A stretch of DNA of 64,000 nt, taken from NCBI RefSeq assembly GCF_024137025.1, contig NZ_JAMYJR010000001.1:186001-250000 (forward strand), in the 5' to 3' direction. The DNA is from Paractinoplanes aksuensis. Its GTDB lineage: Bacteria > Actinomycetota > Actinomycetes > Mycobacteriales > Micromonosporaceae. Of the stretch, positions 8,598 through 16,646 are shown one piece after another; within the stretch, counting starts at the first letter, position 1, and every line of letters starts with the position of its first letter. The translations under genes and the position numbers were made by a program. Below the pieces are notes generated by a model. It ran no database searches. It had not been told where the DNA came from and was given only the letters and a program-made list of their open reading frames with translations.

Positions 8598-9476
8598 GTG
8601 GACGTCGACGCGCTGGTCGCCATCGATGTGCACACCCACTGCGAGGTGGGGCCGGACGGGCACGGGTCGCTGAGCCCGGAGCTGCTGGGGGCCTCCGCCG
8701 CGTACTTCAAATCGGGTGGTCCTCGGCAGCCGACGGTGGACGAGACCGCGGCGTATTACCGGGAGCGCCGGATGGCGGCGGTCGTGTTCACGGTTGATGC
8801 CGAGCACGCCACGGGGCACCCGCGCATCCGTAACGAGGACGTGGCCGAGTCGTGCGCGGCGCACGGCGATGTGTTGATTCCGTTCGCCTCGATCGACCCG
8901 CACCGCGGCCGGGCCGGTGTGCGCGAGGCCCGCCGTCTCGTTCAAGACCACGGCGTACGGGGATTCAAGTTTCACCCGAGCCTGCAGGGGTTCGCGCCGG
9001 ACGATCGGATAGCGTATCCGCTTTACGAGGCGATCGAGGAACTCGGCGTGCCGGCGCTGTTCCACACGGGGCAGACGGGGATCGGCGCGGGCGTGCCCGG
9101 CGGTGGTGGGGTGCGGCTGCGCTACTCGAACCCGATGCTGGTCGACGACGTGGCGGTCGACTTCCCGGGGTTGACGATCGTGCTGGCCCATCCGTCGTTC
9201 CCGTGGCAGGACGAGGCGCTCGCGGTCGCCACGCACAAGCCGCTTGTGCATATCGACCTGTCGGGGTGGTCGCCGAAGTACTTTCCGCCGCAGCTGGTGC
9301 GCTATGCCAACACGCTGTTGAAGGACAAGGTGCTGTTCGGTTCGGACTATCCGGTTCTGACCCCGGACCGATGGCTGGCTGACTTCGCCGCTCTGGACAT
9401 CAAGCCCGACGTGCGGCCCAGAATCTTGAAGGACAACGCAGTGCGGCTCCTAGGACTGAGGGAGAACACCACATGA
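8598..9476 (+). CDS. Metal-dependent amidohydrolase, CouO-like (4-hydroxyphenyl-beta-ketoacyl-CoA hydrolase type)
   Basis: 292 residues, amidohydrolase_2 fold. The metal site is visible: D10-V-H12-T-H14 at the N terminus, FKFHPS, the His of LFHTGQ, HPSFPWQ, and FGSDYPV with the acidic ligand near the C terminus. Members lying beside acyl-CoA synthetase, MaoC and SDR genes are known in Rhodococcus as CouO, which cleaves the aryl beta-ketoacyl-CoA to the aromatic acid or its CoA ester without a thiolase. The function is inferred from this family and gene context. GTG 8598 follows the SDR stop directly. Confidence 0.82.
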   Translation: MDVDALVAIDVHTHCEVGPDGHGSLSPELLGASAAYFKSGGPRQPTVDETAAYYRERRMAAVVFTVDAEHATGHPRIRNEDVAESCAAHGDVLIPFASIDPHRGRAGVREARRLVQDHGVRGFKFHPSLQGFAPDDRIAYPLYEAIEELGVPALFHTGQTGIGAGVPGGGGVRLRYSNPMLVDDVAVDFPGLTIVLAHPSFPWQDEALAVATHKPLVHIDLSGWSPKYFPPQLVRYANTLLKDKVLFGSDYPVLTPDRWLADFAALDIKPDVRPRILKDNAVRLLGLRENTT

Positions 9477-9928
9477 TCACTGTCAACGGACTGGACGAGC
9501 TCAAGGCGCTGGTCGGGCGGGAACTCGGGCCCAGCTCGTGGCTGGAGGTCACGCAGGACCGGGTGAACGCGTTCGCCGAGGCCACGAACGACCACCAGTG
9601 GATCCACGTCGACGTCGACCGGGCCGCCCAGGGTCCCTTCGGCGGGACGATCGCCCACGGCTATCTGACGTTGTCGCTGGTCATCCCGTTCTTCTCGGAG
9701 ATCCTGCGGGTCGAGGGCATCAAGATGGGCGTCAACTACGGCCTCGACAAGGTGCGGTTCCCGAGTCCGGTCCGGGTCGGCTCGAAGATCCGCCTGACGG
9801 CCACCGTCGATGCGGTCGAAGAAGTGGCCCGGCGCTGCGTGCAGATGTCGCTCACGTTCACCGTCCACATCGACGGCATCGACAAGCCGGCCTGCGTGGC
9901 CTACCCGATCTACCGCTATTACGCCTGA
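9473..9928 (+). CDS. MaoC-family enoyl-CoA hydratase (CouM-like)
   Basis: 151-residue single hot-dog domain. The hydratase site lies in AEATNDHQWIHVDVDRA, giving the Asp and His of the R-hydratase motif, followed by GPFGGTIAHGYLTLSL. It would hydrate a cinnamoyl-type CoA to the 3-hydroxyacyl-CoA used by the SDR enzyme. Overlaps the amidohydrolase stop by four bases. A dehydratase direction cannot be excluded, since MaoC proteins work both ways. Confidence 0.86.
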   Translation: MITVNGLDELKALVGRELGPSSWLEVTQDRVNAFAEATNDHQWIHVDVDRAAQGPFGGTIAHGYLTLSLVIPFFSEILRVEGIKMGVNYGLDKVRFPSPVRVGSKIRLTATVDAVEEVARRCVQMSLTFTVHIDGIDKPACVAYPIYRYYA

Positions 9929-9970
9929 TCACGGATGCCCATCAGGCGCCGGGGCGGTCGGAGGAATCTC

Positions 9971-11494
9971 ATGACGGTGAGCAATGGGGCGCTGGGGGGA
10001 TGGCCTGCGCGGCGGGCGGCTATCTCGCCGGGGCGGACTGCGTTGGTCTGGCAAGGGGAGCGGGTCACGTATGGGGAGTTGCATGCGCGGGTGGGGAGGG
10101 TGGCGGGGCGGCTCCGGGAAGCGGGGGTCGGGGTGGGGGATCGGGTTGCCTACCTCGGGGGTAACCATCCGGCGTTCGTGGAGACGATGTTCGCCGCGCA
10201 TCGGCTGGGGGCCGTCTTTGTGCCGCTCAACTTCAGGCTCACGGCGCCCGAGATTGATTACATGCTTGGGCACAGCGGTGCTTCTGTGCTGGTTTTCGGG
10301 CCGTCTTGCGCGGGGGTTGTCCGGGAGTTGTCCACAGCTGTTGCTTTGTTTGAATTGAGCGACCTGGCTGTGGATAACGGGCCGCCTGTGGATGAGTGTG
10401 TGGCAGTAGCGCTCGATGATGCGGCGTTCATCCTCTACACGTCGGGGACCACCGGGCGGCCCAAGGGAGCGGTGCTGACGCACGGGAACGTTGTCTGGAA
10501 CTGCTTCAACCTGCTGGTGGGAGTGGACGTCGGCTCGGACGAGGTGGGCCTGATCGGGGCGCCGTTGTTCCACGTGGCGGCGCTCAATCAGTGTCTGCTG
10601 CCGACGTTTCTCAAGGGTGGGGCCAGCGTCATCATGCCGCGCTGGGATGTGGAGGAAGCGCTCGAGCTGATCGCGTCGCAGCGGGTCACCTGGATGTTCG
10701 GAGTATCCGCGATGTTCGCGGCTCTGGCTCGGTCACCGCGGTGGGCGTCGACGGATCTGTCGTCCGTGCGGAGCGTGATGAGCGGGGGTGCGGCTGTTCC
10801 GCCGGCGCTCATCACGGCGTACCAGGGAAGGGGGTTGACCTTCTGTCAGGGGTACGGGTTGACCGAGACGGCGCCGGGGGCGACGTTTCTCGAGGCTCGG
10901 GAGAGTCCGGCTCACGTCGGTTCGGCGGGGGTTCCGGTGTTCTTTGCCGACGTTCGGTGTGTACGGGCGGAGCTGAGCGACACGGAGGCCGGCGAACCGG
11001 GAGAAGTGTTGGTGCGGGGAGCCAACGTGACGCCGGGTTACTGGAACGATCCCGAGGCCACGGCGGCGGCATTCACCGATGACGGCTGGTTCCGGTCGGG
11101 AGATGTCGCGGTGGTGGACGACGGCGGGCATTTCCACATCGTCGACCGGCTCAAGGACATGTACGTCTCGGGTGGCGAGAACGTGTACCCGGCCGAGGTC
11201 GAGGCGGCGCTGTTCGAGCATCCGGCGGTGGCCGAGGCGGCGGTGGTCGGCGTGCCGGATGAGAAGTGGGGTGAGGTCGGGCGGGCCTTCCTCGTCGCCG
11301 CTTCCGGCCATGAGGTCGATCCGGTTGAGCTGCGCGAGTTTCTGGGCGAGCGGCTCGCCCGCTACAAACTGCCGGTCTACTTCGACGTGGTCGACGACCT
11401 GCCGCGAACCGGCTCGAACAAAGTGCGCAAGGCGCCCCTGCGATCCCGCCCCCTGAACCCGGAAACGCGCAATGAAACCCCAGCCGGCCCCTGA
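9971..11494 (+). CDS. Acyl-CoA synthetase (AMP-forming), CouL-like
   Basis: 507-residue adenylate-forming ligase. P-loop LYTSGTTGRPKGAVLTH, A5 motif GYGLTETAPG, YWNDPEAT, A7-A8 GWFRSGDVAVV...IVDRLKD and the C-terminal catalytic Lys near GSNKVRK. ATG 9971 is preceded by GGAGGA at a good distance; an in-frame start at 9935 lacks a ribosome site. It would activate the imported acid to its CoA ester. Last gene of the operon, ending just before a strong hairpin. Wobble positions are noticeably T-richer than in most of the window. Confidence 0.88.
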   Translation: MTVSNGALGGWPARRAAISPGRTALVWQGERVTYGELHARVGRVAGRLREAGVGVGDRVAYLGGNHPAFVETMFAAHRLGAVFVPLNFRLTAPEIDYMLGHSGASVLVFGPSCAGVVRELSTAVALFELSDLAVDNGPPVDECVAVALDDAAFILYTSGTTGRPKGAVLTHGNVVWNCFNLLVGVDVGSDEVGLIGAPLFHVAALNQCLLPTFLKGGASVIMPRWDVEEALELIASQRVTWMFGVSAMFAALARSPRWASTDLSSVRSVMSGGAAVPPALITAYQGRGLTFCQGYGLTETAPGATFLEARESPAHVGSAGVPVFFADVRCVRAELSDTEAGEPGEVLVRGANVTPGYWNDPEATAAAFTDDGWFRSGDVAVVDDGGHFHIVDRLKDMYVSGGENVYPAEVEAALFEHPAVAEAAVVGVPDEKWGEVGRAFLVAASGHEVDPVELREFLGERLARYKLPVYFDVVDDLPRTGSNKVRKAPLRSRPLNPETRNETPAGP

Positions 11495-11501
11495 CACGGG
11501 C

Positions 11502-11534
11502 GCGCCCGGCGAACGATGATCGTTCGCCGGGCGC
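11502..11534. terminator. Hairpin terminator, probably bidirectional
   Basis: A perfect palindrome with 16-bp arms around a single central G (11518) starts 7 bases after the acyl-CoA synthetase stop. It lies between convergent genes and has no U-tract, as is common for actinobacterial terminators. Confidence 0.75.
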
Positions 11535-11637
11535 CCCGGCCGACGCCTTGCCGAGCGGCGGCGCGTCTCGGGACCCTCGCCGGGCGGCGGCGTGGCTCAG
11601 AACCGCCGGCCCGAACCGGCAGGTGAACAGCGGTGGG

Positions 11638-12315
11638 TCAGCCGACGCGCTCGATGACGGCGCGGCGGATGAGGAACTTGCCGGGCTCGCGGACCTGCTC
11701 GAACGCGGCGTTGTTGAGCAGGACGCAGCTGCCCGAGGTCGTCTCCACCTTGACCGTCGTGCTCTTGTTGTTGTCGAGGTTGGTGACCTTCAGGGTGGTG
11801 CCGATCGGGAACGTGCCGCTGGACGCGAACGGCGCGCCCGCCTCACCCGACAGCGTCACCGTGGACCCCTTGCACACGACCTCGCCCGCACCCGTCCCGG
11901 CGTTGCCCGCGGGCGGGTTGGCGGCCGGCGGGTTGGCCGCGGGCGGGTTGGCCGCCGGGGGCTTCGCGACCGGCGGCTTGGTCGCCTGACCGCCACCGAC
12001 CGGAGCCGCGGCCCCGGGCACCTCACCGGCCACGTCGGCGTTGCACCCCGCCACCACGCGGCGCTGGTTGATCAGGTCCACCACGGCCTGGCGGTTGGCG
12101 ATCCGCGCCTCGGACTGGGCGTCGGGGGCCGACCGCTGACCGGCGATGAACTGCAGGTTCTGGCGCAGGGCCTGGTCGAGGCCGGCGCAGTTCTCGCCCG
12201 CGCTGCTCATGCCGGTGCTGACGGCGAACGCGCCACCCGCCAGCGCCAGCGCGGAAGCTCCCAGGACGACCTTGCGCGTCGTCGAGGACATCTTGCGCTG
12301 CCGGGTCCGATACAT
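11638..12315 (-). CDS. Secreted hypothetical protein with Pro/Ala/Asn repeats
   Basis: 225 residues, no family recognised. A basic N terminus and hydrophobic segment (VVLGASALALAGGAFA, about 14-30) form a Sec signal peptide. A mature helical part with two Cys follows. Near residue 115 is a Pro-rich spacer of repeats KPPVA/KPPAA/NPPAA, then a compact Cys-containing C-terminal domain (VVCKGSTVTLSGEAG to IRRAVIERVG) that looks beta-rich. ATG 12315 has AAGGAG 8 nt upstream; the longer frame to 12363 lacks one. The spacer probably separates the two extracellular parts. Confidence 0.75.
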   Translation of the reverse strand: MYRTRQRKMSSTTRKVVLGASALALAGGAFAVSTGMSSAGENCAGLDQALRQNLQFIAGQRSAPDAQSEARIANRQAVVDLINQRRVVAGCNADVAGEVPGAAAPVGGGQATKPPVAKPPAANPPAANPPAANPPAGNAGTGAGEVVCKGSTVTLSGEAGAPFASSGTFPIGTTLKVTNLDNNKSTTVKVETTSGSCVLLNNAAFEQVREPGKFLIRRAVIERVG

Positions 12316-12400
12316 CGTGTGGCTCCTTCGCCGTCGGGTGCTGCTCGCTGCAGCCACCGACAACTACGACCCGGTCGTCCCGGCAGATGAGGGGTCAACC

Positions 12401-13267
12401 TTAAAGATCCTTAAATCGGGAACGGCGGTCGATCCGCAGGTCCCGTTCGAGCTCGCCGATCATCGTGCGCAGGTCGTCCAGGCGCTGGCTGATCAGGATG
12501 CGGTCGATGTCGTCGGGGACGCCGTCGTTGTCGTCGTCGGTGCCGAGGCTCTCGGTCATCTCGAGACGGCGGGCCTCCTCCATCGAGTTGACGATGACCG
12601 CGATGAGGATGTTGAGCAGCAGATTCACGGTGATCAGCACGTAGCTGACGTAGAAGAGCAGCGTCCACGGCGACACTGCCAAGCCCTGCTGGATCAGGTC
12701 GGGCAACGTCTCGAGCGACAACAGCACGAACAGGGTCAGTACGGCGCGGCCGATCGTGCCGTACTCCTCGGGGTAGGTGTCGGCGAACAGCAGCCAGCCC
12801 GCCATTCCGTACACATAGAACGTGACCAGGGCCAAGGCCAGGAACCCGCCGACGCCGGGCAAGCTGCGCAGCAGCGCGGTGACGATCGTCCGCAGGCCGG
12901 GGGAGAAGCGGACGAGCCGCACCACCCGGGCCATCCGGATGACCCGCAGCGCGGCCGAGTCGCCGTGCAGACCGGGGATGAACACGGCCGCGATGACGAC
13001 GAAGTCGAAGACGTTCCAGCCGTGCTTGAAGAAGTCCTGCGGGCGGCGTCCGTAGGCCAGGATCCGGATGCCGATCTCGGTCACGAAGACGACGCGGAAG
13101 AACCATTCGAGCAGGTGCAGGTAGGGCGCCGACTCGACCAGGTGCGGATACGTCTCGATGCAGAGCAGGACCGCATTGGCCCCGATCATGACGACGATGG
13201 TCACCTCGAACGCTCGCGAGTCGACGATCCGGGAACAACGACGGGCCACACGCGAGAGGTCGAACAT
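12401..13267 (-). CDS. Voltage-gated-type ion channel with cytoplasmic Ca-loop motif
   Basis: 288 residues, ion_trans fold of the single-repeat bacterial Nav/Cav type. Six membrane segments are visible. The S4 sensor has Arg every third residue (RVIRMARVVRLVRF). The pore filter is LSLETLPD, comparable with TLESW of NaChBac, and S6 is LITVNLLLNILIAVIVNSM. After S6, residues about 244-255 (DDDNDGVPDDID) form a 12-residue 1-3-5-6-9-12 calcium loop, followed by an amphipathic helix likely to tetramerise. A TAGGCT lies 6 nt before ATG 13267. Ion selectivity cannot be read from the sequence. Confidence 0.85.
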   Translation of the reverse strand: MFDLSRVARRCSRIVDSRAFEVTIVVMIGANAVLLCIETYPHLVESAPYLHLLEWFFRVVFVTEIGIRILAYGRRPQDFFKHGWNVFDFVVIAAVFIPGLHGDSAALRVIRMARVVRLVRFSPGLRTIVTALLRSLPGVGGFLALALVTFYVYGMAGWLLFADTYPEEYGTIGRAVLTLFVLLSLETLPDLIQQGLAVSPWTLLFYVSYVLITVNLLLNILIAVIVNSMEEARRLEMTESLGTDDDNDGVPDDIDRILISQRLDDLRTMIGELERDLRIDRRSRFKDL

Positions 13268-13273
13268 CAAGAC

Positions 13274-13279
13274 AGCCTA
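13274..13279 (-). promoter_or_regulatory. -10 element of the leaderless ion-channel gene
   Basis: TAGGCT (minus strand) is separated by 6 nt from ATG 13267, which decides that start over the TTG one codon upstream. Confidence 0.5.
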
Positions 13280-13293
13280 CGAAAAACGGCCTC

Positions 13294-14145
13294 TCATCGA
13301 AGATGGTGGTTCGGTCGGTCGTCGCGCACCGGGCGCAGGATCTGGGTGGCGTCGTTCTCGGGGCCGCGGACGGGGCGCATGATCTGGGTCGCGTCGTTGT
13401 CGCGGTGGCCGAGCAGCCCGTTGAGGCCGACGTCGGACGCGTCGTTGCGCTTGTCGCGGACCACCGGGAGCACGACGGTGGAGTCGAGGTCGCCGCCGCC
13501 CGGGGTGCCGAGGCGGTTGGACCGCAGGCGCTGCCAGACGAAGTAGCCGATGCCGATCACCACGCCGGCGATGACGATCTTCTGGAAGACGCCGGCGTAG
13601 CCCTCGACCCGGTGCCAGTTCTCACCCAGGACGAAGCCCGCCGTCACGAACAGCGTGTTCCAGATGAGGCTGCCGATCGTGGTCAGCACGGTGAACTTCC
13701 AGAAGCTCATCCGCTCGACGCCGGCCGGGAGCGAGATGAAGCTGCGGAACAGGGGCACCATGCGCCCGAAGAAGACGGCCTTGGTGCCGTGCTTGGCGAA
13801 CCATTCCTCGCAGCGGTCGAAGTCTTGCACCTTGACCAGCGGGATGAGGGCGACCAGGTTGCGGGTGCGCTCACGGCCGAGCAGGGCGCCGGCCCAGTAG
13901 ACGATGATCGCGCCCAGCACCGAGCCCAGCGTGGTCCAGAACAGGGCCTCGGGCAGGCTGAACACCCCCCGGCTGGCCGAGAAGCCGGCCAGCGGCAGCA
14001 CCAGCTCGCTCGGGATCGGCGGGAACAGGTTGTCGAGCCCGACGATCAGCGCCGCGCCCGGACCCCCCAGCGATTCCATGAGGCCGACGGCCCACCCGGT
14101 CAGCCCGCCGGACGTCTCAGGGGCGGCTTCGGCGAGCACGGACAC
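13294..14145 (-). CDS. DedA-family membrane protein with repeated DATQ tail
   Basis: 283 residues. The DedA (SNARE-associated) core spans about 1-205: LFPPIPSELVLPLAGF, GRMVPLFRSFISLPAGVERM with the conserved Arg/Glu pattern, and four to six hydrophobic segments. DedA proteins act as lipid flippases or in membrane-potential homeostasis. The last 75 residues are cytoplasmic and contain two copies of NDATQ[IM][ML]RPVR-like sequence, unusual for DedA. GTG 14145 has AGGAG upstream. A 240-bp space separates it from the 2H phosphoesterase gene. Confidence 0.85.
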   Translation of the reverse strand: MSVLAEAAPETSGGLTGWAVGLMESLGGPGAALIVGLDNLFPPIPSELVLPLAGFSASRGVFSLPEALFWTTLGSVLGAIIVYWAGALLGRERTRNLVALIPLVKVQDFDRCEEWFAKHGTKAVFFGRMVPLFRSFISLPAGVERMSFWKFTVLTTIGSLIWNTLFVTAGFVLGENWHRVEGYAGVFQKIVIAGVVIGIGYFVWQRLRSNRLGTPGGGDLDSTVVLPVVRDKRNDASDVGLNGLLGHRDNDATQIMRPVRGPENDATQILRPVRDDRPNHHLR

Positions 14146-14386
14146 AAAGAACTCCTATAGCTGGTTCGACGGCAGGCCCCAGTATCGACGGCCTCCCTGT
14201 GAATTCCCTGCACGCCCCCACCAGCCCAAAGCCAAATCTCGATCTTGCCGAGCAGCCATCCCCAGCCCCCACCCGCCTCGGGGCACGGGTTTGGATCTTA
14301 TGGCTTGTCAAGGGCGGCGGGCTTGTTCTCCACAGGGTGGGCGAGGGGCGCTCGACGCAGTGGGGGGCTGTCCACAGGGTTTGCGG

Positions 14387-14848
14387 CTAGAGGTTGCGCG
14401 TGGTGCGGGTTTCGGTGTCATAGGTGCGGGCGGCGTCGAAGGAACCGGACATCGGGGGCGTCGCGGACAGCAGGTCGAGGGCGGCCGGCTGGTCCGCGAG
14501 CGGCACGCGCAGGGCAAGGCTGATGTGGGGGACGAACTCGTCGGGTGGGGGCCAGCCGCCCACCGATGACCAGGCCGTTTCGTGCAGTGCGCTCAATGAG
14601 GGTGAAGGGTCGACGGCCCACACCAGGGCGCGGCCGAGCATGCGTACAGAAGTGAGCGACGCCACGATCGGTAGCGGCAAGTGAGGCAGGTCGGCCAGGG
14701 ACGCAGCGGTCACCAGTGTCAGATGCGGGCGATTGGTCGCGTGGGCGTGGGTGGCCAGGCTCGGGAGGCCGGCCTGCAAGAGCAGGGCCCAGAGTTCCCG
14801 TACGCGGGAATCCAGCGCAGCCGAGGGCAGCAATTCGACGGTGTGCAC
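14387..14848 (-). CDS. 2H phosphoesterase (2'-5' RNA ligase / cyclic phosphodiesterase family)
   Basis: 153 residues with the two signature tetrapeptides of the 2H superfamily: H42-L-T44 in RPHLTLV and H108-I-S110 in VPHISLAL, evenly spaced in a bilobal fold. Such enzymes open or close 2',3'-cyclic phosphates of RNA or related nucleotides. It lies directly downstream of the SplB-like gene with a 2-base gap, so they are co-transcribed. The substrate is unknown. Confidence 0.82.
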   Translation of the reverse strand: MHTVELLPSAALDSRVRELWALLLQAGLPSLATHAHATNRPHLTLVTAASLADLPHLPLPIVASLTSVRMLGRALVWAVDPSPSLSALHETAWSSVGGWPPPDEFVPHISLALRVPLADQPAALDLLSATPPMSGSFDAARTYDTETRTTRNL

Positions 14849-14850
14849 GG

Positions 14851-15912
14851 TCAGAACGCGTAGCGGACGCGGCAGTAGGGGGTCCGCTCGCCGATCAGGT
14901 CGACCAGGGCGCGCACGTATTCACCCTTGGCCCCGGTGCGGTAGCGGACGTTCAGGGAGCCGTTCTGTGAGCGCTTCACCTGTTGCATCGACGGGCGCCA
15001 CAGCAGTTCTTCCGCCTTGGGGTGCCAGCCCAGGTTGACCTGGTGCAGTTCGCGGTTGTGGGTCAGGAAGATGACCTCGGCCGCCAGCTGGGCCCGCGCC
15101 TGCGCACTCAAGGCGGCGTCGAGGGAATCCAGCAGGTCGGCCCAGTCGGCGAGCCAGCCGTCGCGGACCACCACGGGGCTGAAGTTGACGTGGACCTCGT
15201 AGCCGGCCTCGACGAAGTCGTTGATCGCGGCGATGCGGTCGGCGATCGATGACGTACGGATGTCGAGCAGTTTCGCGTCGGCCGTGGGCATCAGCGAGAA
15301 GCGGATCCGGGTGCGGCCCTGCGGGTCCCAAGTGAGCAGGTCGCGGTTGACGTACTTGGTGGCGAACGAGGCCTTCGCGTTCGGCATCCAGCGGAACTGT
15401 TCGACCAGGTCGCGCACGTTGTCGCTGATCAGGGCGTCGGCGCTGCAGTCGGAGTTCTCGCCGATGTCGTACACCCAGGCCCGGGGGTCGCACTCGTTGG
15501 GCTCGGGCTTGGTGCCCTGGCGGGCGGCGTGCCGGCCCACGTAGCCGAGGATCTTGTCGATGTTGGCGAAGACGGTGATCGGGTTGCTGTAGCCCTTGTG
15601 CCGCGGCACGTAGCAGTACGCGCAGGCCATGGCGCAGCCGTTGGCCGTGGACGGGGCGATGAAGTCGGCCGACCGCCCGTTGGGGCGGGCGGTCAGCGTC
15701 TTCTTCACCCCGAGCACCAGCGCCTCGCGCTTGATCCGGACCCACCGGTTGACGTTGGTCTCGTCGCCGTAGAGCTCGTCGATGCGGTTGTGGCTCTCGA
15801 CCTCGACCACCTGGGCGTCGGGGAAGCGGGCCAGCACCTCCTTACCGCGGGGGAGCGCGGCGGCCGCGGGCTCGGCGTAGATGCGGCGGATTTCCAGCAG
15901 GTCAGCAGTCAT
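14851..15912 (-). CDS. splB: Spore photoproduct lyase-family radical SAM protein
   Basis: 353 residues. The radical SAM cluster ligands C93, C97 and C100 form CxxxCxxC in GCAMACAYCYVPR, the spacing and context of spore photoproduct lyase. Conserved PSTANGC precedes it and MPNAKASFATKYVN follows. SP lyases repair the thymine dimer formed in spore DNA, and the clade seen in actinobacteria is longer and more divergent, so true SP activity is likely but not proven. It fits a sporulating actinomycete. The start lies 12 nt after a TAACCT-like -10. Confidence 0.8.
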   Translation of the reverse strand: MTADLLEIRRIYAEPAAAALPRGKEVLARFPDAQVVEVESHNRIDELYGDETNVNRWVRIKREALVLGVKKTLTARPNGRSADFIAPSTANGCAMACAYCYVPRHKGYSNPITVFANIDKILGYVGRHAARQGTKPEPNECDPRAWVYDIGENSDCSADALISDNVRDLVEQFRWMPNAKASFATKYVNRDLLTWDPQGRTRIRFSLMPTADAKLLDIRTSSIADRIAAINDFVEAGYEVHVNFSPVVVRDGWLADWADLLDSLDAALSAQARAQLAAEVIFLTHNRELHQVNLGWHPKAEELLWRPSMQQVKRSQNGSLNVRYRTGAKGEYVRALVDLIGERTPYCRVRYAF

Positions 15913-15929
15913 GTCCGGTCCAGGTTAGG

Positions 15930-16637
15930 TCAGCGGCGGGGCTCCCACCGGAACAGACGCGCGGCCAGGGCCACGGCGACCACGACCCAGGCCAGGGTGG
16001 GGGCGAGCAGGATCACCGACGCGCTGCCGTTCCAGGCGTCGACCACCATCTCGGTGGCCGCGCCGCCCGGCAGCAGCCGCTTGACCAGGGTGAGCTCCTC
16101 GGTGCCGCTGATGCCGACCCAGCTCGCCACGGCGATCACGCCGATGCTGACCGGCAGCGTCGTGACCTGGGCGTGTTCGGGCGAGTTGGTCAGTCCGGCC
16201 GTGGCCAGGGCCAGCCCGACCATCATGGCCACGGTGGCCAGGGCGGCCACGGCCAGCAGGGCGACGTTGCCGGGCTCGCCGGTGACCACGGCGAACACGG
16301 TCAGGATGGCGGCGATCTGGAGGAGCGAGAGCACGACGACCGGCAGCAGGAGGCCGGCCAGGATGCCCTTGTCGCCGGCCGCGGTGGAGCGCAGCCGCTT
16401 GAGGAACAGGTTCTGCCGGCGCGAGGCCAGCGTGGTCACGGCGGTCGTGTAGAGGCCGAACGCCCCGACGGTGAACATCACGATGGCCGCGATGTAGCCG
16501 AGGCTGCCGATACTGGCGAACGCCTCGTGGCGGTAGATGAAGAACGCGCTGACCGCCACCGGCATGACGAGGCTGGTGACCAGCACGAGACGGTTGCGGA
16601 AGATCTGGATGAGCTCACTACGAGCGATGGCGAACAC
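15930..16637 (-). CDS. ABC-2 type transporter permease
   Basis: 235 residues with six hydrophobic segments. The N terminus ARSELIQIFRNRLVLVTSLVMPV is the typical cytoplasmic helix plus TM1 of ABC-2 export permeases. It forms an exporter with the ATPase encoded 9 bases upstream. GTG 16637. The divergent kinase/regulator pair probably controls it, as in DesKR- or LiaRS-like exporter modules. Confidence 0.87.
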   Translation of the reverse strand: MFAIARSELIQIFRNRLVLVTSLVMPVAVSAFFIYRHEAFASIGSLGYIAAIVMFTVGAFGLYTTAVTTLASRRQNLFLKRLRSTAAGDKGILAGLLLPVVVLSLLQIAAILTVFAVVTGEPGNVALLAVAALATVAMMVGLALATAGLTNSPEHAQVTTLPVSIGVIAVASWVGISGTEELTLVKRLLPGGAATEMVVDAWNGSASVILLAPTLAWVVVAVALAARLFRWEPRR

Positions 16638-16646
16638 AACTACCCC

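Noticed and set aside
14329..14386. Two DnaA-box-like sequences (TTCTCCACA, CTGTCCACA) in an intergenic space
   Set aside because: Each has a mismatch to TTGTCCACA, similar 9-mers occur elsewhere in the window, and no dnaA, dnaN or AT-rich region is near.
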